Assembly: GCA_023313575.1 (NCBI GenBank)
Contig: JAJTTP010000010.1
Coordinates: forward strand, 868,001 to 932,000
Reading direction: 5' to 3'
Length of the DNA stretch: 64,000 nt
DNA from: Eutypella sp. D-1
Taxonomy: Eukaryota > Ascomycota > Sordariomycetes > Xylariales > Diatrypaceae
The first letter of the stretch is position 1. Each line of letters starts with the position of its first letter. Made by a program: the position numbers and the translations under genes. Positions 12,301 to 25,551 of this stretch are shown here, piece by piece. Under the pieces are notes generated by a model that was not told the DNA's origin, ran no database searches, and was given only the letters and a program-made list of their open reading frames with translations.

Positions 12301-13312
12301 ATAGGGCAGAGCTCCGGTTTTTGCGGTAGGTTGTAGAAGGCAATGGTAAATTAGCTTCCTTTGCATCTGTCTGTCGCTCCGGAGACCTGGGTGCGGGTGC
12401 AGGAGCAGGTCTTGAACTGCTTCTTGATGAGTCGTTGCGCGTGTAAGGAGGCCTGGGCCTTGGAGACAATTCGGTGGGGGTGTCAGAATCGGGGTCAACC
12501 CGGTCATTTGAGAAGGCATTCGGGGGTATCGCATTTGGGGGGAGCGCAGGGAGTGACTTTTCCACCATAGGCGAGTTTTCCTTCTCCCTTGCCTTAGCTT
12601 GAGCTGCTGCTTTGGACTTCTTCCGTCGTCTAGCCATAAGAGATTCATGGCAGCTCATGCAGAAGATACCCTGCGAAGTCCGGGCATATCGTAAATTCTC
12701 GATCTTCCTCTTACAGTTCCGACATCGAAAACACGTAGCGCAGAAAGCCTGTTCTCCAGTAAGGATAGCCAAGTCCTCGATCTTGTCACCGCAGGCACTA
12801 CAGCTATACGTGCAGTTGTTGCAGATCAGTGAACCATCACCGAGTAATAGGAGGTTCGCATCGGAGTCAAGAAGTGTGCCGCAGGTATTACACCTGAAGC
12901 AGTCCAGATGCCAACGATTACCAGCTGTGTTCAAGTTAGTGAACTGACTGGAGGAATCGGAAAGCCCAAGGCCCTCACAGAGCCCTCAAAGAATAGACAG
13001 CTAGTTCTATAAAGGATGTGCTCATAAAAAGGGGGGCGGGTCACAGAATACAGGAGAACTTCAGGCATGTGCAGGATAGTGCTCCAGTATCAATGCCGAC
13101 AGCGCAGGGCAGGCACAGTTACACTTACCAAGTTCAAAAGCTTTGCCCTCTTCTAGAATCTAGAGTGAGGCAATATTAGTAGCTGTATAATCTGCATCAT
13201 CGCCGCCACCACGTTGGTTTATCTGGCAAGAATCACAAGAACTTACCTCCCCACAACCTTTACAGGGGAACACATCGTCACTATCCATAGGGCTATCAAT
13301 ATAGTCATCCAT
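9357..13312 (-). CDS. rga1: Rga1-type LIM-domain Rho/Cdc42 GTPase-activating protein
   Basis: The product is predicted to stimulate GTP hydrolysis on a Rho-family GTPase, Cdc42 in yeast Rga1/Rga2, in cell polarity. Exons on the minus strand are 13247-13312, 13129-13159, about 11599-12924, 9749-11533, 9553-9686 and 9357-9500, giving about 1161 residues. Two LIM domains lie at about residues 17-68 (beginning CKGCGEILEEGKAF) and 76-126. A Ser/Pro-rich disordered stretch follows, then coiled coils at about 640-800. The C-terminal RhoGAP domain (about 970-1140) has its arginine finger in EGIYRKTGG. Two LIMs plus a C-terminal GAP fit Rga1/Rga2 rather than Lrg1, which has three LIMs. The intron after the LIM exon has three donors in the same phase (ending at 11599, 11653 or 11665) joining 11533, because the unspliced frame hits a stop. 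Other borders are clear GT-AG pairs. Confidence 0.9.
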
Positions 13313-16300
13313 GATGAATTATCTCTCCACCGAGAACGCCTAGACCGATATTCAAGGTGACTTGGGGATGGGTCTGGTAATCGGAGTCGGCAGGCAAGTA
13401 ATGATGGGTCCCGATCGGTAACCGTGGATGCTGCGATGGATATGTGCGTAATACTCGCAGCGTCATGGAATTCGGTCGAAGCGGTATTACGGTAGATACA
13501 TAGATGGATAGTAGGATCTACAATGTAGGAATCGTAGGGTATCGTGGAGATCGTAGAAGAGACTCGATAATTCGTTCGTAGGAAGGAGTAGGTCAAGACG
13601 TTACTGCCAACGTTTCTATCGGAGCTGGATCAAGAGCACAGAGGGTTATGACGGAGGGTGCGTGAAGGTGCGTGAAAAGGAGGCAAAAGAAAGAGACCTG
13701 TGAAGTGAGCGGGGATCACGATATTCAATGTCAGGACAATGTCAGGGCAATGTCAGGAGATGGATCTCCCTCTCACAAGACTTGCCAAAGCTTGACGGAT
13801 ATCGATAGATCTTTGCTCTGGTCTGCTGTCATGAAGGGGGAAAAAAAGAAGGAAGTGGGACAGGTTAAAGGCCGATCACCAAAATGTCTGGAGGAGGTTG
13901 TACTATGTAGACAGGAGGTTAGAAGATCTGTGCCGAATACAGACAAATTGGTATTTTGAAGTTAAGTTTCTCCGTAGCGGTGGTAGTGGTGGTAATAGTA
14001 CCTAGTAATTAGGTATTCAGTGGTAGTGGTAGCAGTAATAGTTTAATGATAATAATGACTGGAATATGTAAACCATTGATGGGCTTGGATGGGTTGGTTA
14101 TGCAGGTGCATTAAAGCAGCTCAGCGGGCAGGAGAGGGCAGGGCATCCAGTGCCAATTCTATTAAGGTAACCAAGTCTCCAGTACTTCCTTCGTATGGAC
14201 CACTTTGTATGTAAGTAAGTAGTGTAATGCCAGCAGGTCTGCCCTTTTTTTTTTCTAGGTACGAAGTAGTGTCGGTGGTCAGTGCCAGTGCCTGCCTACC
14301 CATAACCATCCACCCAATCAATCACCTAAGTACTGTAGCAGAACAAGAATGCAGATGGTGGGCAATTCTATTCTGGCAAGTGCCACAAGTTGCTCTTATG
14401 CTCATACTACCTTAGGAGAGGTGAAGAAGGTATGAATGTGTATAAAGTAGTTACTTGTTCTAGGTTGGTGGTTAATTTGGTGATTGGGTATGTTCAGTTA
14501 AAAGTTAAGTACTTCATAAAAGTAGTAAGTGGAAGTTGAATATTAAGTGGGTGAAGAGTGGGTCCTTCATAGTTCATAGTAGTTAGTCGGTAAGGGCAGC
14601 AGGGTTGACAGGTTGGTTGATGGTGTACTTTTGGTATTAGTACTGACAGCCTTGGGGGTTGGCTTGTCTCGTATCTGACAGGTAGTAGACTTATCTGGCT
14701 TATGTAGATACTATAGCTGTAAGGTTTTCATGCCTTCTCCTACATGCATGTGCCTATGCACATATGAATATACCTAGTAGAGAAAAACGCAACCTATGAG
14801 TGATAAAAGAGATCGCCAGGGACTAAAGAGACCAGATGGTAGAAAAAAGAAGGAGCAAGCCATAACATATTACTAAGACCTGAACATATAGCAAGGCAGC
14901 CAGTTATGTGCTGATGAATACCTACCTACATGTAGGTACCTGGTTTCTAGGTACTTACATACATCTATGTACATACCCAGACAAGTACTGCATAGAGGGT
15001 ATGGGGATCAATCTGGTAGGATTTGATACGAGTGTAACCATTGGAAATGGTGCATGGTAGGCATACTCACTATAACAAATATACATTAGGCAATAGCACC
15101 TAGTTTTATCTGATCTCTGCCGTACCTGAGATATCCTGGTATTGTGCCACCCTTCTTCCGGGATCCAACTACCACTATGGACAGCCTTAATTAATCGATT
15201 TGATTGTGTGGGAGTGGGCTGTTGAGATGAGTACAGTTTGTGTTACAATTAACTGTCCTGCTATGGAGGCTACGTACCTAGTATCTTAGAAAAGGGGTAA
15301 GGCATGGGTTATTCTACTACCTAGAAAAGTAAGGCTGATATAATTGGTTTGGGTCTAGCTTTAATAGCGAGAACTACTCAGCTTCTATTGACATAAGTAC
15401 ATACCTAAGTAAATATGAATACCTAGGTATGGAAATAGTGGACTTGAGTATGCAGGTTTCTAGCCTGCCTATAGCCAGGAAAAGCCTGGCTGGGCTGGCT
15501 GGGCACCTAATAAGCCTATATAGTTCATTGGTCGACCACATCGGTATTATCTGCTATAAGTCTGGTAATCAACTGGTGGTAAGTTGGTAGGCTTGGAAGG
15601 TACTTCTTACAGTACCTACTTAGTAAACTCTTGCAGCCCTTTCAGGGGCTCCTTTTACACTGGTTGGTCGGTTAGTACACCCCTTAAAGGCCTAGTAGTA
15701 GTAGTAGTAACTACTACCTAATTCGGGTATTAATATTGGGTGAATAGTTATTGCTACATGTATTTACTTACGTGCGCCCTTTATAGACCTATGGATACAT
15801 ACCTCTTTTCCTTACATACGTGGAGTGGATGTCCTTATTGCCTGCAGTTCCTGATATCTATAATCAACAATTTTTCTTTCTATAGCCACGGTGACAGGCA
15901 GAGAAGATAAGCCAGCTATATATCATCATCAATTGCCGAGGCAAGCATGTACCTTGCTTCTAGTGCTCTTCTTAGTGCCAGGGGTATACACCTACTAAGC
16001 AGATATATCAAACCCCGACTAACCAACCATCCAAGACATCCATCACTTTGCAGTTTTTGGGCGGCCGTTCTAACCCTCCCACAAGAGCCAATGTCTTGCT
16101 TTCTTGCTTCAAGCTCCCCTTGATACATATGCTCTAGATATGTAGGGCCATGAGGATAGGTTGTTAAAAGGTGCCTCCTTTACCGTTTACTATATTAGAA
16201 GGGATGAATAAGTAGCTATCTGCTTGCTATCTCCTATATTGTCATTGTGTCAGCCAACGCCCGATCCTGCCCATGTGGCATTGTCCGCAATGCAACGATC

Positions 16301-19300
16301 TAGCATGCCGGCAAATGCAAACATAGACACAGTGGCGGCTCAGTGCATATAGAAATGTCGCTGTACACTACACATGCATGCGCGGCTGAAATCTCAACAC
16401 AAGCCCGGTCTTGTCAGCCAGGTACACCGCCAACGTGTCAGTCATTATGGGGGGCTGTAAACTCACCGTCGAGTTAAGTTCTTAGTAAAGTAACCCCCCC
16501 TTTTTTTTTCTTCTTCTTTTCTTTTAGAGAAAAAAAAGCAGTATAGGTTTGGTATATGTTGCATACTGCCTCAACCTGAGTTGGTAAAGAAACCTGAAGA
16601 GGCAGTTCCAACTCCGACCCCGACTCTGCCCGAAAGGTCTCCAAGGGCGATCAAATAAGCCGAATGTAACCAAGCCCTTCTCCCGAGATATCCCAAAGCG
16701 GTAGCTCCCCCTTACCGTGAAACTGGCAAGTCAATGCAAGAAAATCGTGGGGGGACACAAGGCTGAATAGAAAGGCAGCATCGTGACCAAGGCTGTGCTT
16801 CCATGCGCAGAAGCCGCCCACGATGGCCTGGGACCACCACGTCGGCCAACATTCGGTCGGCGTAGTTCATTGAAGGCCACTATTCCTAGCGCCAGATAGC
16901 AGAGGAATGGGATTTTTTTTTATGGTCTTGATGCGATCACTCCATGTTTCTGCTTAAGGTCTAGGCCAAGGGATCGACGCTGCAAAACACTTACCCCTAC
17001 TGCCCCCTGCCCCCCCCCCCTCCTCCCCCAGTCCCCAAGATATTCGGTGACTTCTCGCAGGCAAGCCAGTCAGCCAGGGGACCTATCTCTCCGTTAAACT
17101 GCCCTCCGCTAGATAACATCACCCTTTTACCAGGATATGTAGTGACACACCGCGGAAGGGCATATCGTTGCATACGGAGGTGAACTGATTTCCTAGGGAG
17201 TTACGTGCTGACCGCTTATTCCTACCCATATGCACTCATGCTATTAGGCCAAGTCGGCTGTCCTGTGGAGGTCCGGCCTCGTCCCTACTGCTCATAACCC
17301 GCAGTGTGTGGCTGTCGTTAGAGGCTTGCTAACTTAGTACATCCGTAGATATCTGACACCCCTCCTTTCGTTCTGCCCGTAAGCAGGCGTCTGTACTGGT
17401 CGATCCTCCATGGGTGAGAGGATCTCGATAAGTAACTAAGTAACCTCCTAAGCCTTTCCCCCCAAAGTTATATTGCTATCGAGAATGCAATACCTCTCTC
17501 TCTATGGGTACCTGGCGTACAAGTATGCGCTGGATAGTACCCAGGTACTTATTAATGGCGCAATAGTGGCAGAGTGGGAGAAGAAGACCAACAGGGATTG
17601 CTTAATGATCCCCCGGTGTCCCCAAAGTTCAATGTCGACACTGGATTGGGTAAAATCCCGCGTTTCATCTATATATGAATCCACATTTGAGAAAGCTTGA
17701 AACAGACTCTCAAGTTAGTGCCAACTTGCCTTTTTCGGGGCCACCCCCTCCAACCCTCCTCCCTTCCCGAGTCCCCTACTATGTAAGTCCCCCTCTCAAC
17801 CCCTGACAGGGCCTACCGAGTTGACCCGGACAACTTCTCGGAATAACTAACAACAGGTATCTAAGAGTCAAGGTTGGGCTTCGTATGTCCACGGGTATAT
17901 TGGAATTTATAGTTTGGGGGTACCTACATATCTATTCAGCTACCCTGGCCAAGCACACCCGTCAACGGAAACAAAAATGCCATTCGAGTCTGGGAATCTT
18001 GGAATTTCATCCCTCCCTTCCTCCCACACTAATACCCAGATTGCCTTGCATGTCGGCCGAAATCATGGTCCTTTTCCGTACTCTCCAACTCATTATTACA
18101 ATACCATTTACTTGTTATGTAGTTACGTAGTCCGGCCGGCCGGCCGATACCTTCCAAGAGTAGCGTAGCATTTCAATGTTGTATCTGGTTTTAGTAAGAT
18201 GCGGGCTCGTTGCGGGGTTTCGTTCACTAATGTCAGGAACGAGAGACGGCCCAGATGCTATAATTACCTACCTATCACCGTCCCCAGCGCATACGTGTCC
18301 CCGTGTCCCCGTCGCCAATCTTCCTGTATTTGCTCGTGTTTGCCGTTCATGATTAACGCGCACAGCTTTTCTGGAGTATTATCTATCTATGGCATGGGCT
18401 GTATGGCATCGCCGCCGTTAGATGATCTTCGAACCCCCTCCCCCCGGGGCTGATCTTCTTTACCGACAAAAAAGAAGCAGCCGAAGACTTACATATGCTA
18501 GCCAGGGCAGGGGTTTTAAAAGTCACTAAGTGGATGGATGGCGCAACCCACTAGAACCAGGCCGTGCCTGCAATTGCTCACAATCGCCTTGTCGACCCAT
18601 CATCGGCGGTACGAAGACAAAAAGCACGCGGGGCAAAGCCTCTCTCTCTATCTCCTCTTCACTCGGCTTATTACATGTGTACAATTCATGTTGTCCGTCA
18701 TCCCTGAAGCAGCCCACCTAATCACCTACACTAGATGAAGGTGAGGACGGAGTCAATCCCTATAGGGAGACCCTACATAAGCAACGACCGACCAGCCGGC
18801 CTATCGTCTTTCCTGTCCGTCATTTTCAGCCCTCAGCCACGTACCCACGAAACGACGGTGGGCTGGCCGCCGTCTGGCGCGGCGGGGCAGGGCAGGGCAG
18901 GGGCACAAGAATACCTAAATGATATGTGTGAAACACGCAAGGAATATTTCTTCTCACCGTCGATTGAATGTTCCACCGGCCATATAGCCAGGTAGGTAGG
19001 TACATATGTGTTTATTTATGTGGTGCTGCGTGGGCTTCGAGAACCCCGGATTGGCCGGACGGTTTCGATCAGCGACTGCGTCCGCGTCGTTTCAGCTGTC
19101 GTGGCACTTCCCATGCCTCATCATCCGGACAGGGTTGGGGGCGCCTACCCTGCCTACCTGCCCGCCTACTTTATGTATGCTGGCTACGGACAACGGCAGC
19201 GGCAGCGGCGGCAGCAGAAGCAACAATGACAGGGCCGCAGCACATGGCGGGCGAGCATATGAACTCGTGCCGCCATGCAGCCCGGTACTTATTATGTACG

Positions 19301-22300
19301 ACGTAGCTACTGTACGTCACCGTCGTACGTAATGTCGCACACGTTCTTAAGGCCTGCCCCCAACCGCGCAGCAATGCGACATATGGCATAGCAGTCGGTC
19401 CTCCGATAACGTGCCAAGTGAACCCGGTCTCTCGGCCTCGATTCCCGGGACAATGGCACTGTTGTCGGCATCCGTGGTAGGCAGTCCACCTTTTTTAACG
19501 ACCGGTAAAAGATACTTAATTAAAGGCCCCCCTCCCATAATTAAAGAGGCCTGCCTTTCTGCCACTGCTTTTCATTTTAAATTTCGAGATTGCACTCGAC
19601 GTCCCGTCATATCACCTCCGTAGGGACGCGACAACCCTCGTCTTGAAACACATTCCGCACGGCTGAGGTCATTTGAGGCCCTTCATAATACTGGATAGAT
19701 TCAGGGTCACCCGCCTCGTTTCGGGCTTCCATTCTCTCCATTCGGGTCTTTTCTTGGTCTGTCAGACGTGCATAGGTTCCTGGCGAGGCTTTGCAGGCGC
19801 TGCGATTGGGCTGCTGTTGTGTGGCTACGCGAACGACCTGTGCCGGTGCTCTTTTAGTCTCCCTCCTGTGATTTCGGGTGCCTGAGCCTCGTCAGCATCT
19901 CGTAATCTGCTGTGGGCGATAATGTAGCAGTTGTCATTTGCTTGAGTGTGTCATCGTCAGTCTGATACTATCTACTGGTTTTGACTGGGTCTTGCCTATG
20001 TGGGTATGTATTTTCGGCGTAGCCGAGATTCGATACTTTACGCGAGGGAACTTCGAAACGACGGCCACATGGCATCCCTAGGTAGATGGAAATGCAAGTT
20101 AATTCTCAATGAGAAACCATTGATGGTACGAGACGCGGTTAGCCAGCAGGCGCCCTCTGTGTGTGATGAACTATCGCAGAGCCTACCTTTCCGGGCCACC
20201 GTACGTTGAAGAACCAAAGCTGTGCATCGCAGCAGCTGTGTTTAGGCAATAACCGTTGTCCTGTGCGGTAGGACGAAGGTTGTTAACTAGCTACAGGGAG
20301 GTTGGCCCCCTTTGTTCCATTGCGTGAACTTCCCGCGCACTAGATCCGAGACAACAGGCGGTTCGACGGATACGATGGTGTCACGCGACGAAGCCATCAA
20401 CGCGGTCTCGGGAACGCGTACAACGCGTACTACATAAGTATATATTCCACCATTTGTTCTCGGTAAGAAGCTTCGATAGGCGATCTTCATCTGCTCGTAA
20501 TGGTAGATCATGACGTAGAAGTGCATTACCTCGTCTCGGGCTGGCGCCGTGGAGTTCTCTCGATATGCCGCGACCAGCAGCTGCCGCCGGAACCCACTCA
20601 CCGAATAGACTTGACGACGTTGCTCCTGCATATGATCCTAGAGTTTGTCTCTTTGCACTTTTGGTATGCCACAAAATCGGTCGTGCTCGATGAGCTATCA
20701 CTCCTGTTCTTTCTCAGCGGGAGTTCCCATTCTGAAACGCGTAGACCCCCATAAGCACTCTTCTCCCCATACCCCACCCCCTTTACCATCGTGATGGAGA
20801 AGATTTGTATGACACGTAGCCCCCCCTCATATAGTCGACAACGAGTTCAACCCACACCAACAAGATCATAGGGACCAACTCGTTGCGTTGCTATCATTCT
20901 AATGCCGTCTGCTGCAGCTGTGAGAATGCCACCTCGCGAGCCATGTTGCTTCTCAGCTCACAAAACGGCAGGACGCTCATAGTTCATATCGTTCGGGTAC
21001 GCGATATACTAGATCAGCCCTTGGTTTCATCTTATATTAATCCCAGATTCTCCTCGTCCGTCTCCCTCCTCTCTCGATTTGGGCTACTAGCGCTGCAAGG
21101 GATGTATTAGATCCGTCAAGAAGTTCTCATCGCTCCCAAGGGCTCATGAAGAGCTCGAGGGGAAACACTAAGCTCTCGCGGAGCCGGCAAGTAGGGGGTT
21201 CGTCTCTCCCAAGGCTATAAGCCATCATTGCCAGCTCTCACGGATTTGCGTGTTTCCTTCTCGCCTGGGAGCAAGGTAGACTTGGTGACACGGGTGTCCA
21301 GCCTCGGGTGACGCGCATTTCACATAAGCTGGGCTGCTCGTCTAGAAAGCACTCAGTAAGCAATACCTAGCACCTATGTGCCTGGCAACACTCGATTCTT
21401 TTCGACGTTTTCCAAACGCAACTTCAGCACCACATCTACATACCGCGAATCTGTTTCAGCCCACGATCGCCACACGAACCTGCCTACCTAGTCAGAAGGC
21501 GAGGAGGCGCGAGCCGTACCGAATAATGGCCCGAGTCTCACCTCGCGGGAGGACAAGCAGCGTCGTACAGCCGCTGGCGTACCACCTGCCCTATCCACCT
21601 ACCGAAACTTGTCTACGACATGACTGGCATAGACGCTCGGGATAGCAATGTTCATCATGCACAAACATTGACATGGACATTGACATTGCCACATGCGCGC
21701 GTGTTCGCGCGCGCGGGTTTCAGGCTCGCGTGTCCGTTAGTCCATCATCACGCGTGTTATCATGCTGCACTCCATCCTCTTTTCTGTCTACCCACCACTA
21801 CCCCTAAGTAGATACATGTAGGCAGGAAGGGAGGCATAGGGAGGAAGTTCAGGACCGCTATTACCCCACGAACGGGAATTGGAAGGACGGGAAAGGAAGA
21901 AGTGACACGTAGGTAAGTAAACAGGTATATACATAGCTACACATCAATAAATAAATCCCCGGTACGACACTCGTCCGCGCTCTCGGTATATGAGCGGCGG
22001 TCCGGAAGACCACCACGCCTCTGCCCTTTGCTCAACTCGAAACTCGGGTTCCGGATTCTCTCCCCGGGCCCACCTAGATGTATTCCAGGCCAGCAATTAC
22101 GTAGGCTGTACTCTGGAAATGTTCGATATATTGGCTACCACCTAAATAGATGAAGTAGGAGGGGGTTTGGGGGTGGAAAAGCTTCCCTGTCCGACCCACC
22201 CTGATATTCTCCGACTATGCATGATTTATAGCATCGGGATCTCTGTGTCACACACCAAAAGCTAAGATACAATTTTCTAGGCAGATGACCTATACCATGC

Positions 22301-23536
22301 AATAGAACCAGGTAGTCGGCCAGCGAGCTATGAAGGTCCCATCCACAGGAGCTGGATAGACCTCAGATGTATACCTGCGATAAGGCTGGCACGTATGGCT
22401 CATCACTTCTTCGGCTCGTCATCTACAAACCCCCTAAGCCCCCATTTTTGCGTATATTTTATGTACTAACCTATGTATGTAGGCATGCAGGCATGTAGGG
22501 CAGCTGAATACGTGCGTGGGCCACGGGGGTGAGCTAAGGAGCCACGGGCGGTGGTGGAAGGATGAGGGAAGGGAGCAGATTGATTAATCGAACGGGTACG
22601 CGCGCGCCTAGGTGGGCAAGTATGCTAGATGGGCAAGTATAGTATAGTGTGGCACCCCATCGTACCGAAGAATACCTCAAGACGTCTTTCTTTTTCTCTC
22701 TCCACCCCGTCTTCGTAGAGAACAAGTAGAGGGGCGTGGATGGCGATGACGTTAGTGTGCATCCCCACTGGACCCGAGGGGACACAGAGTAAGCAAGCAA
22801 GCAAGCATCATCAGCTACCAGAAGCAAGTGAAGACTATATTTTCTATTCTAGTGTCGTGAAGCTTTTTCGACTCGGAACTTTATCTCGCATGATGAGGGA
22901 CTTGTCTTCGCCTCGGTATGGATTTGCTCAGTTCGTTCTGTGGTTTCTGGACATACCCGCATGTAACTCATCTCAGGCGGTCGGTCCTGACCTTTTCTCT
23001 TTTCCCCGACCCTCTTGTGGTAGCACAGACCTGATAAATCCAGTAGTACCAGTGGTCATGGTCTACGCAAACCTCCTTTTCACTCGAAATTCTCGAATCG
23101 ATAGCCTATCCGCTGTGGAAATCTTCGCGTTTTGTGATGTTCCTGAGATGGCTATCTAGGTTGGCTGAGATGGACAAATCTTTAACATAACTTTGCCTTT
23201 AGAATTCCCTCGTTTCGCATGTACGGGTGACTGCAAGAATAATGCTGATAAAACATAGCGAGCATGTGAAGGGGAAAGTCTTGGAAAGGGGAATCGCACA
23301 AATCACTATCTTCCCAACCGTCAATCAGGTTCATGATTGAAACTCCGCTGCGATGCACGGCGCGACTGTTCAACTGCTCGAGGTATAAGTTTCATATCGA
23401 TACCGCACTATATTTCATATATGTGTGTTTTAAGCACAGGTGATAATCATACATCAACCATCCATCCGTAGACCCATTCGTAAAGCACATATCAAACTCA
23501 TACAGCACCCCCTTACAATCTCCACTCCACAAATTC
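13313..23536. other. 10.2 kb region without a convincing gene
   Basis: This runs from the 5' end of the LIM/RhoGAP gene to the 3' end of the DUF1295 gene. The first few hundred bases should be the rga1 promoter and leader. No open frame exceeds 139 codons (22740-23159 on +), and none shows a domain or the C-ending codon bias of neighbouring genes. About 13.9-15.9 kb is rich in TAG/GTA triplets and in short palindromes built on ACCTAGGT or TACCTACATGTAGGTA (14923-14938; 15419-15430). Polypyrimidine and poly-C runs lie at 16495-16525 and 17008-17030. I looked for tRNA B-box motifs and a telomerase RNA template and saw none. Long non-coding RNAs or small multi-exon genes cannot be excluded. Confidence 0.5.
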
Positions 23537-25551
23537 TCACAGCAAAGCCCTGATACCCCTCTCGGCGACCACGCCAACGGTGCCGGCAGCAATGACGATC
23601 CAGGTCCAGCGGTTGGCGGCCTCCGTGGGAGAGGGCCAGAAGCTGTTCTTACTGGCACGGTACTCGCGGAGCTGCGCGAGTTTCGCCGGGTTCTCCGCGG
23701 CGTACCGCTTTTCCTGGTGTGCCTCTGTCTCACGGTCACCGCCTACGAAGCGAAGGAACACGTAGTTGGCGAGCGGACCCAGGGCGGCGAGCGGGTGAAG
23801 CAGGCCTGCGCCCAGGAGCAGGACCGGGAAAGAGAGGTGTACGAGAGTATCACCGAGGTAGCTAGTTTTCGAGAGGGATTTAGTCAGCCACCTAATTGAT
23901 CATTTAAAACTAAGAGGGCATGTAGGGAGGCAGGTAGAGGATTTAAGCTAGTCATTCAACTGACAAGAAACGAGGATCGGAAACTTACTTGGGGTGTCTG
24001 ACAACGCTCCACACGCCCTCGCGGTTCAGTTCAGAGTCACCCTTCTCACGAGAGTGGGTTTCGAGCTGAGCGTCGGCGAGAACTTCGGTGGTTAGACCGG
24101 CAGTGAACAGGAAGACGGCGACGGAGTGGACGGCAGAAGCGGGTATGGATGATGGCAGGAGCGGCGACTCGGCGGCACTCAAGGGTGCAGCGCGGAATGG
24201 AAGCGTTAGGGGCAGCGTGACAAGGGTCTGGAAGGCGGCCTCGGGAAGGAACGACTTCAAGAATGCTCGGTCCCAGAAACGAGAGTCCTCTTTCTTCGCA
24301 GCCGTGTATCGCGGGTCATCCCGCTCCCCACCGCTGCGACGCCGCCGCGCGCTCCGGCTCGCCAATCGATATAGTAGACGTCCGCCCCATACCGTTGCAC
24401 CCAGAAGGAGAGCCTTCTGAGCATACGTGAGTGTTGACCAGGCTTCTGACGGCGACAGGCCATCGTAGACAACGCGCAACCCAATGGAGCTCCACCACGC
24501 GTTGGCGACTTGAGCCGATGGCCATAGGAAATCCTTGACCTCGACGCGGTCGGTGTAGCGTGCGACGCCGTATGCAACAGTGGATAGACCGGCATGGAGC
24601 CCGAAAGATGGGAGGAAGGTGGTCTGTAGGAGGCCTACGGCCGTGGATGCATTCAGGGGAATAGGGTTGTTGGGTGAGATGGAAAGGTGAGAACCGAGCC
24701 TGTCCTGCTCTGCGCCCGAGGCCGGGGGCAGGTTCCCAGAGATATCACGAGCGACCTTACCGCCTCTCCCGCCGCCAAACCAGCCCTCGTAGCGATCTTG
24801 CTCCGCGCCGGATGTCTTCGGCAGCCTACCTGAGAGCTCGTGGGCGGCGGCCGCGCCCTTCCCGTCGCCCCAATGGTTGGCGTAGCGGTCCTGTTCGGCG
24901 CCCGACACATGTGGTAGTCTGTCTGAGACCTCCCTTACGGCTGCCGCGCCCCTGCCGTCACCCCAGTGATTGTTATAGCGGTCTTGCTCTGCGCCCGAGA
25001 CGTGAGGCAGCCTGTCTGAGAACTCCTTTGTAGCAGCTGCTCCCTTTCCGTTGCCAAACCATCCACCATAGCGGTCCTATCCATTTCACCGTTCACAGGT
25101 TAGTGATTGCACCACTATACATTACTGAGGTCTTCCAGTAGAAATTGTCTCGGGATGACCTTGAATCACTTACCTGCTCAGCCCCAGACGTCCGTGGGAG
25201 CTTGTCCGAGGCTTCCTTGGCAGCAGCAGACCCCTTTCCTCCGCCAAACCATCCGCCAAACCGATCCTGCTCAGCACCCGACGCCTGGGGCAATCGGTCT
25301 GACACCTCCTTGGCGGCACCGGCGCCTTTGCCACCTCCGAACCACCCACTGAATCTATCCTGCTCCGCCCCTGATGTTTGGGGGAGCTTGTCCGAAACTT
25401 CTTTTGCAGCGGCAGGACCCTTTCCGCCGCCGAACCAACCGCCGAATCGGTCCTGTTCGGCACCCGAGCCCTGAGGGGGGCTGGGCAGGTGGGATTCTTT
25501 GTTGGTCGGGTTTGCTCCCAAGTGGGAGCCGTATCGGTCTTGTTCAGCCAT
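23537..25551 (-). CDS. DUF1295 (steroid 5-alpha-reductase-like) membrane protein with N-terminal SGAEQDR repeats
   Basis: Three exons (25174-25551, 23989-25076, 23537-23861) separated by introns of 97 and 127 bp give 596 residues. The ATG is at 25549-25551 and the TGA at 23537-23539. Residues 1-258 are a tandem array: seven 31-residue units with the core SGAEQDRxxxWFGxGKG and a tail like EVSDRLPH, flanked by partial units. Residues from about 270 form a polytopic membrane domain with the DUF1295 landmarks DDPRY, SRFWDRAFLKSF, the LADAQ segment, and RHPNYLGD, which is completed across the second intron (HP + N + YLGD). DUF1295 proteins resemble the C-terminal domain of steroid 5-alpha reductases and isoprenylcysteine methyltransferases, so an NADPH-linked lipid or sterol reduction is possible, but the substrate is unknown. 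The function of the repeats is unknown. Confidence 0.9.
24681..25551 (-). repeat. Coding tandem repeat array, 93-bp (31-residue) units
   Basis: Seven full units occupy residues 29-245 of the DUF1295 protein, with a degenerate copy at residues 1-28 and a partial one at 246-258. The fourth full unit is split by the 97-bp intron (25077-25173) between SGAEQ and DRY. The first four full units share WFGGGKG or WFGNGKG. Units 5 and 6 have NHWGDG, and unit 7 returns to WFGGGRG. Conservation is strongest at the SGAEQDR start, while the Ala/Lys stretch varies. Array length could differ between strains. Confidence 0.88.

Noticed and set aside
18420..18440. TTCGAACCCC considered as a tRNA B-box on the minus strand
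   Set aside because: No cloverleaf stems or A-box could be matched at the needed distance.
20287..20631. 114-codon minus-strand frame with a mixed, protein-like composition
   Set aside because: It has an ATG and a possible GTGAGT donor ten codons in, but no domain, no supported partner exon and weak codon bias.
22740..23159. 139-codon plus-strand frame, the longest in the 10 kb block
   Set aside because: No motif and no codon bias; expected occasionally by chance in 10 kb.
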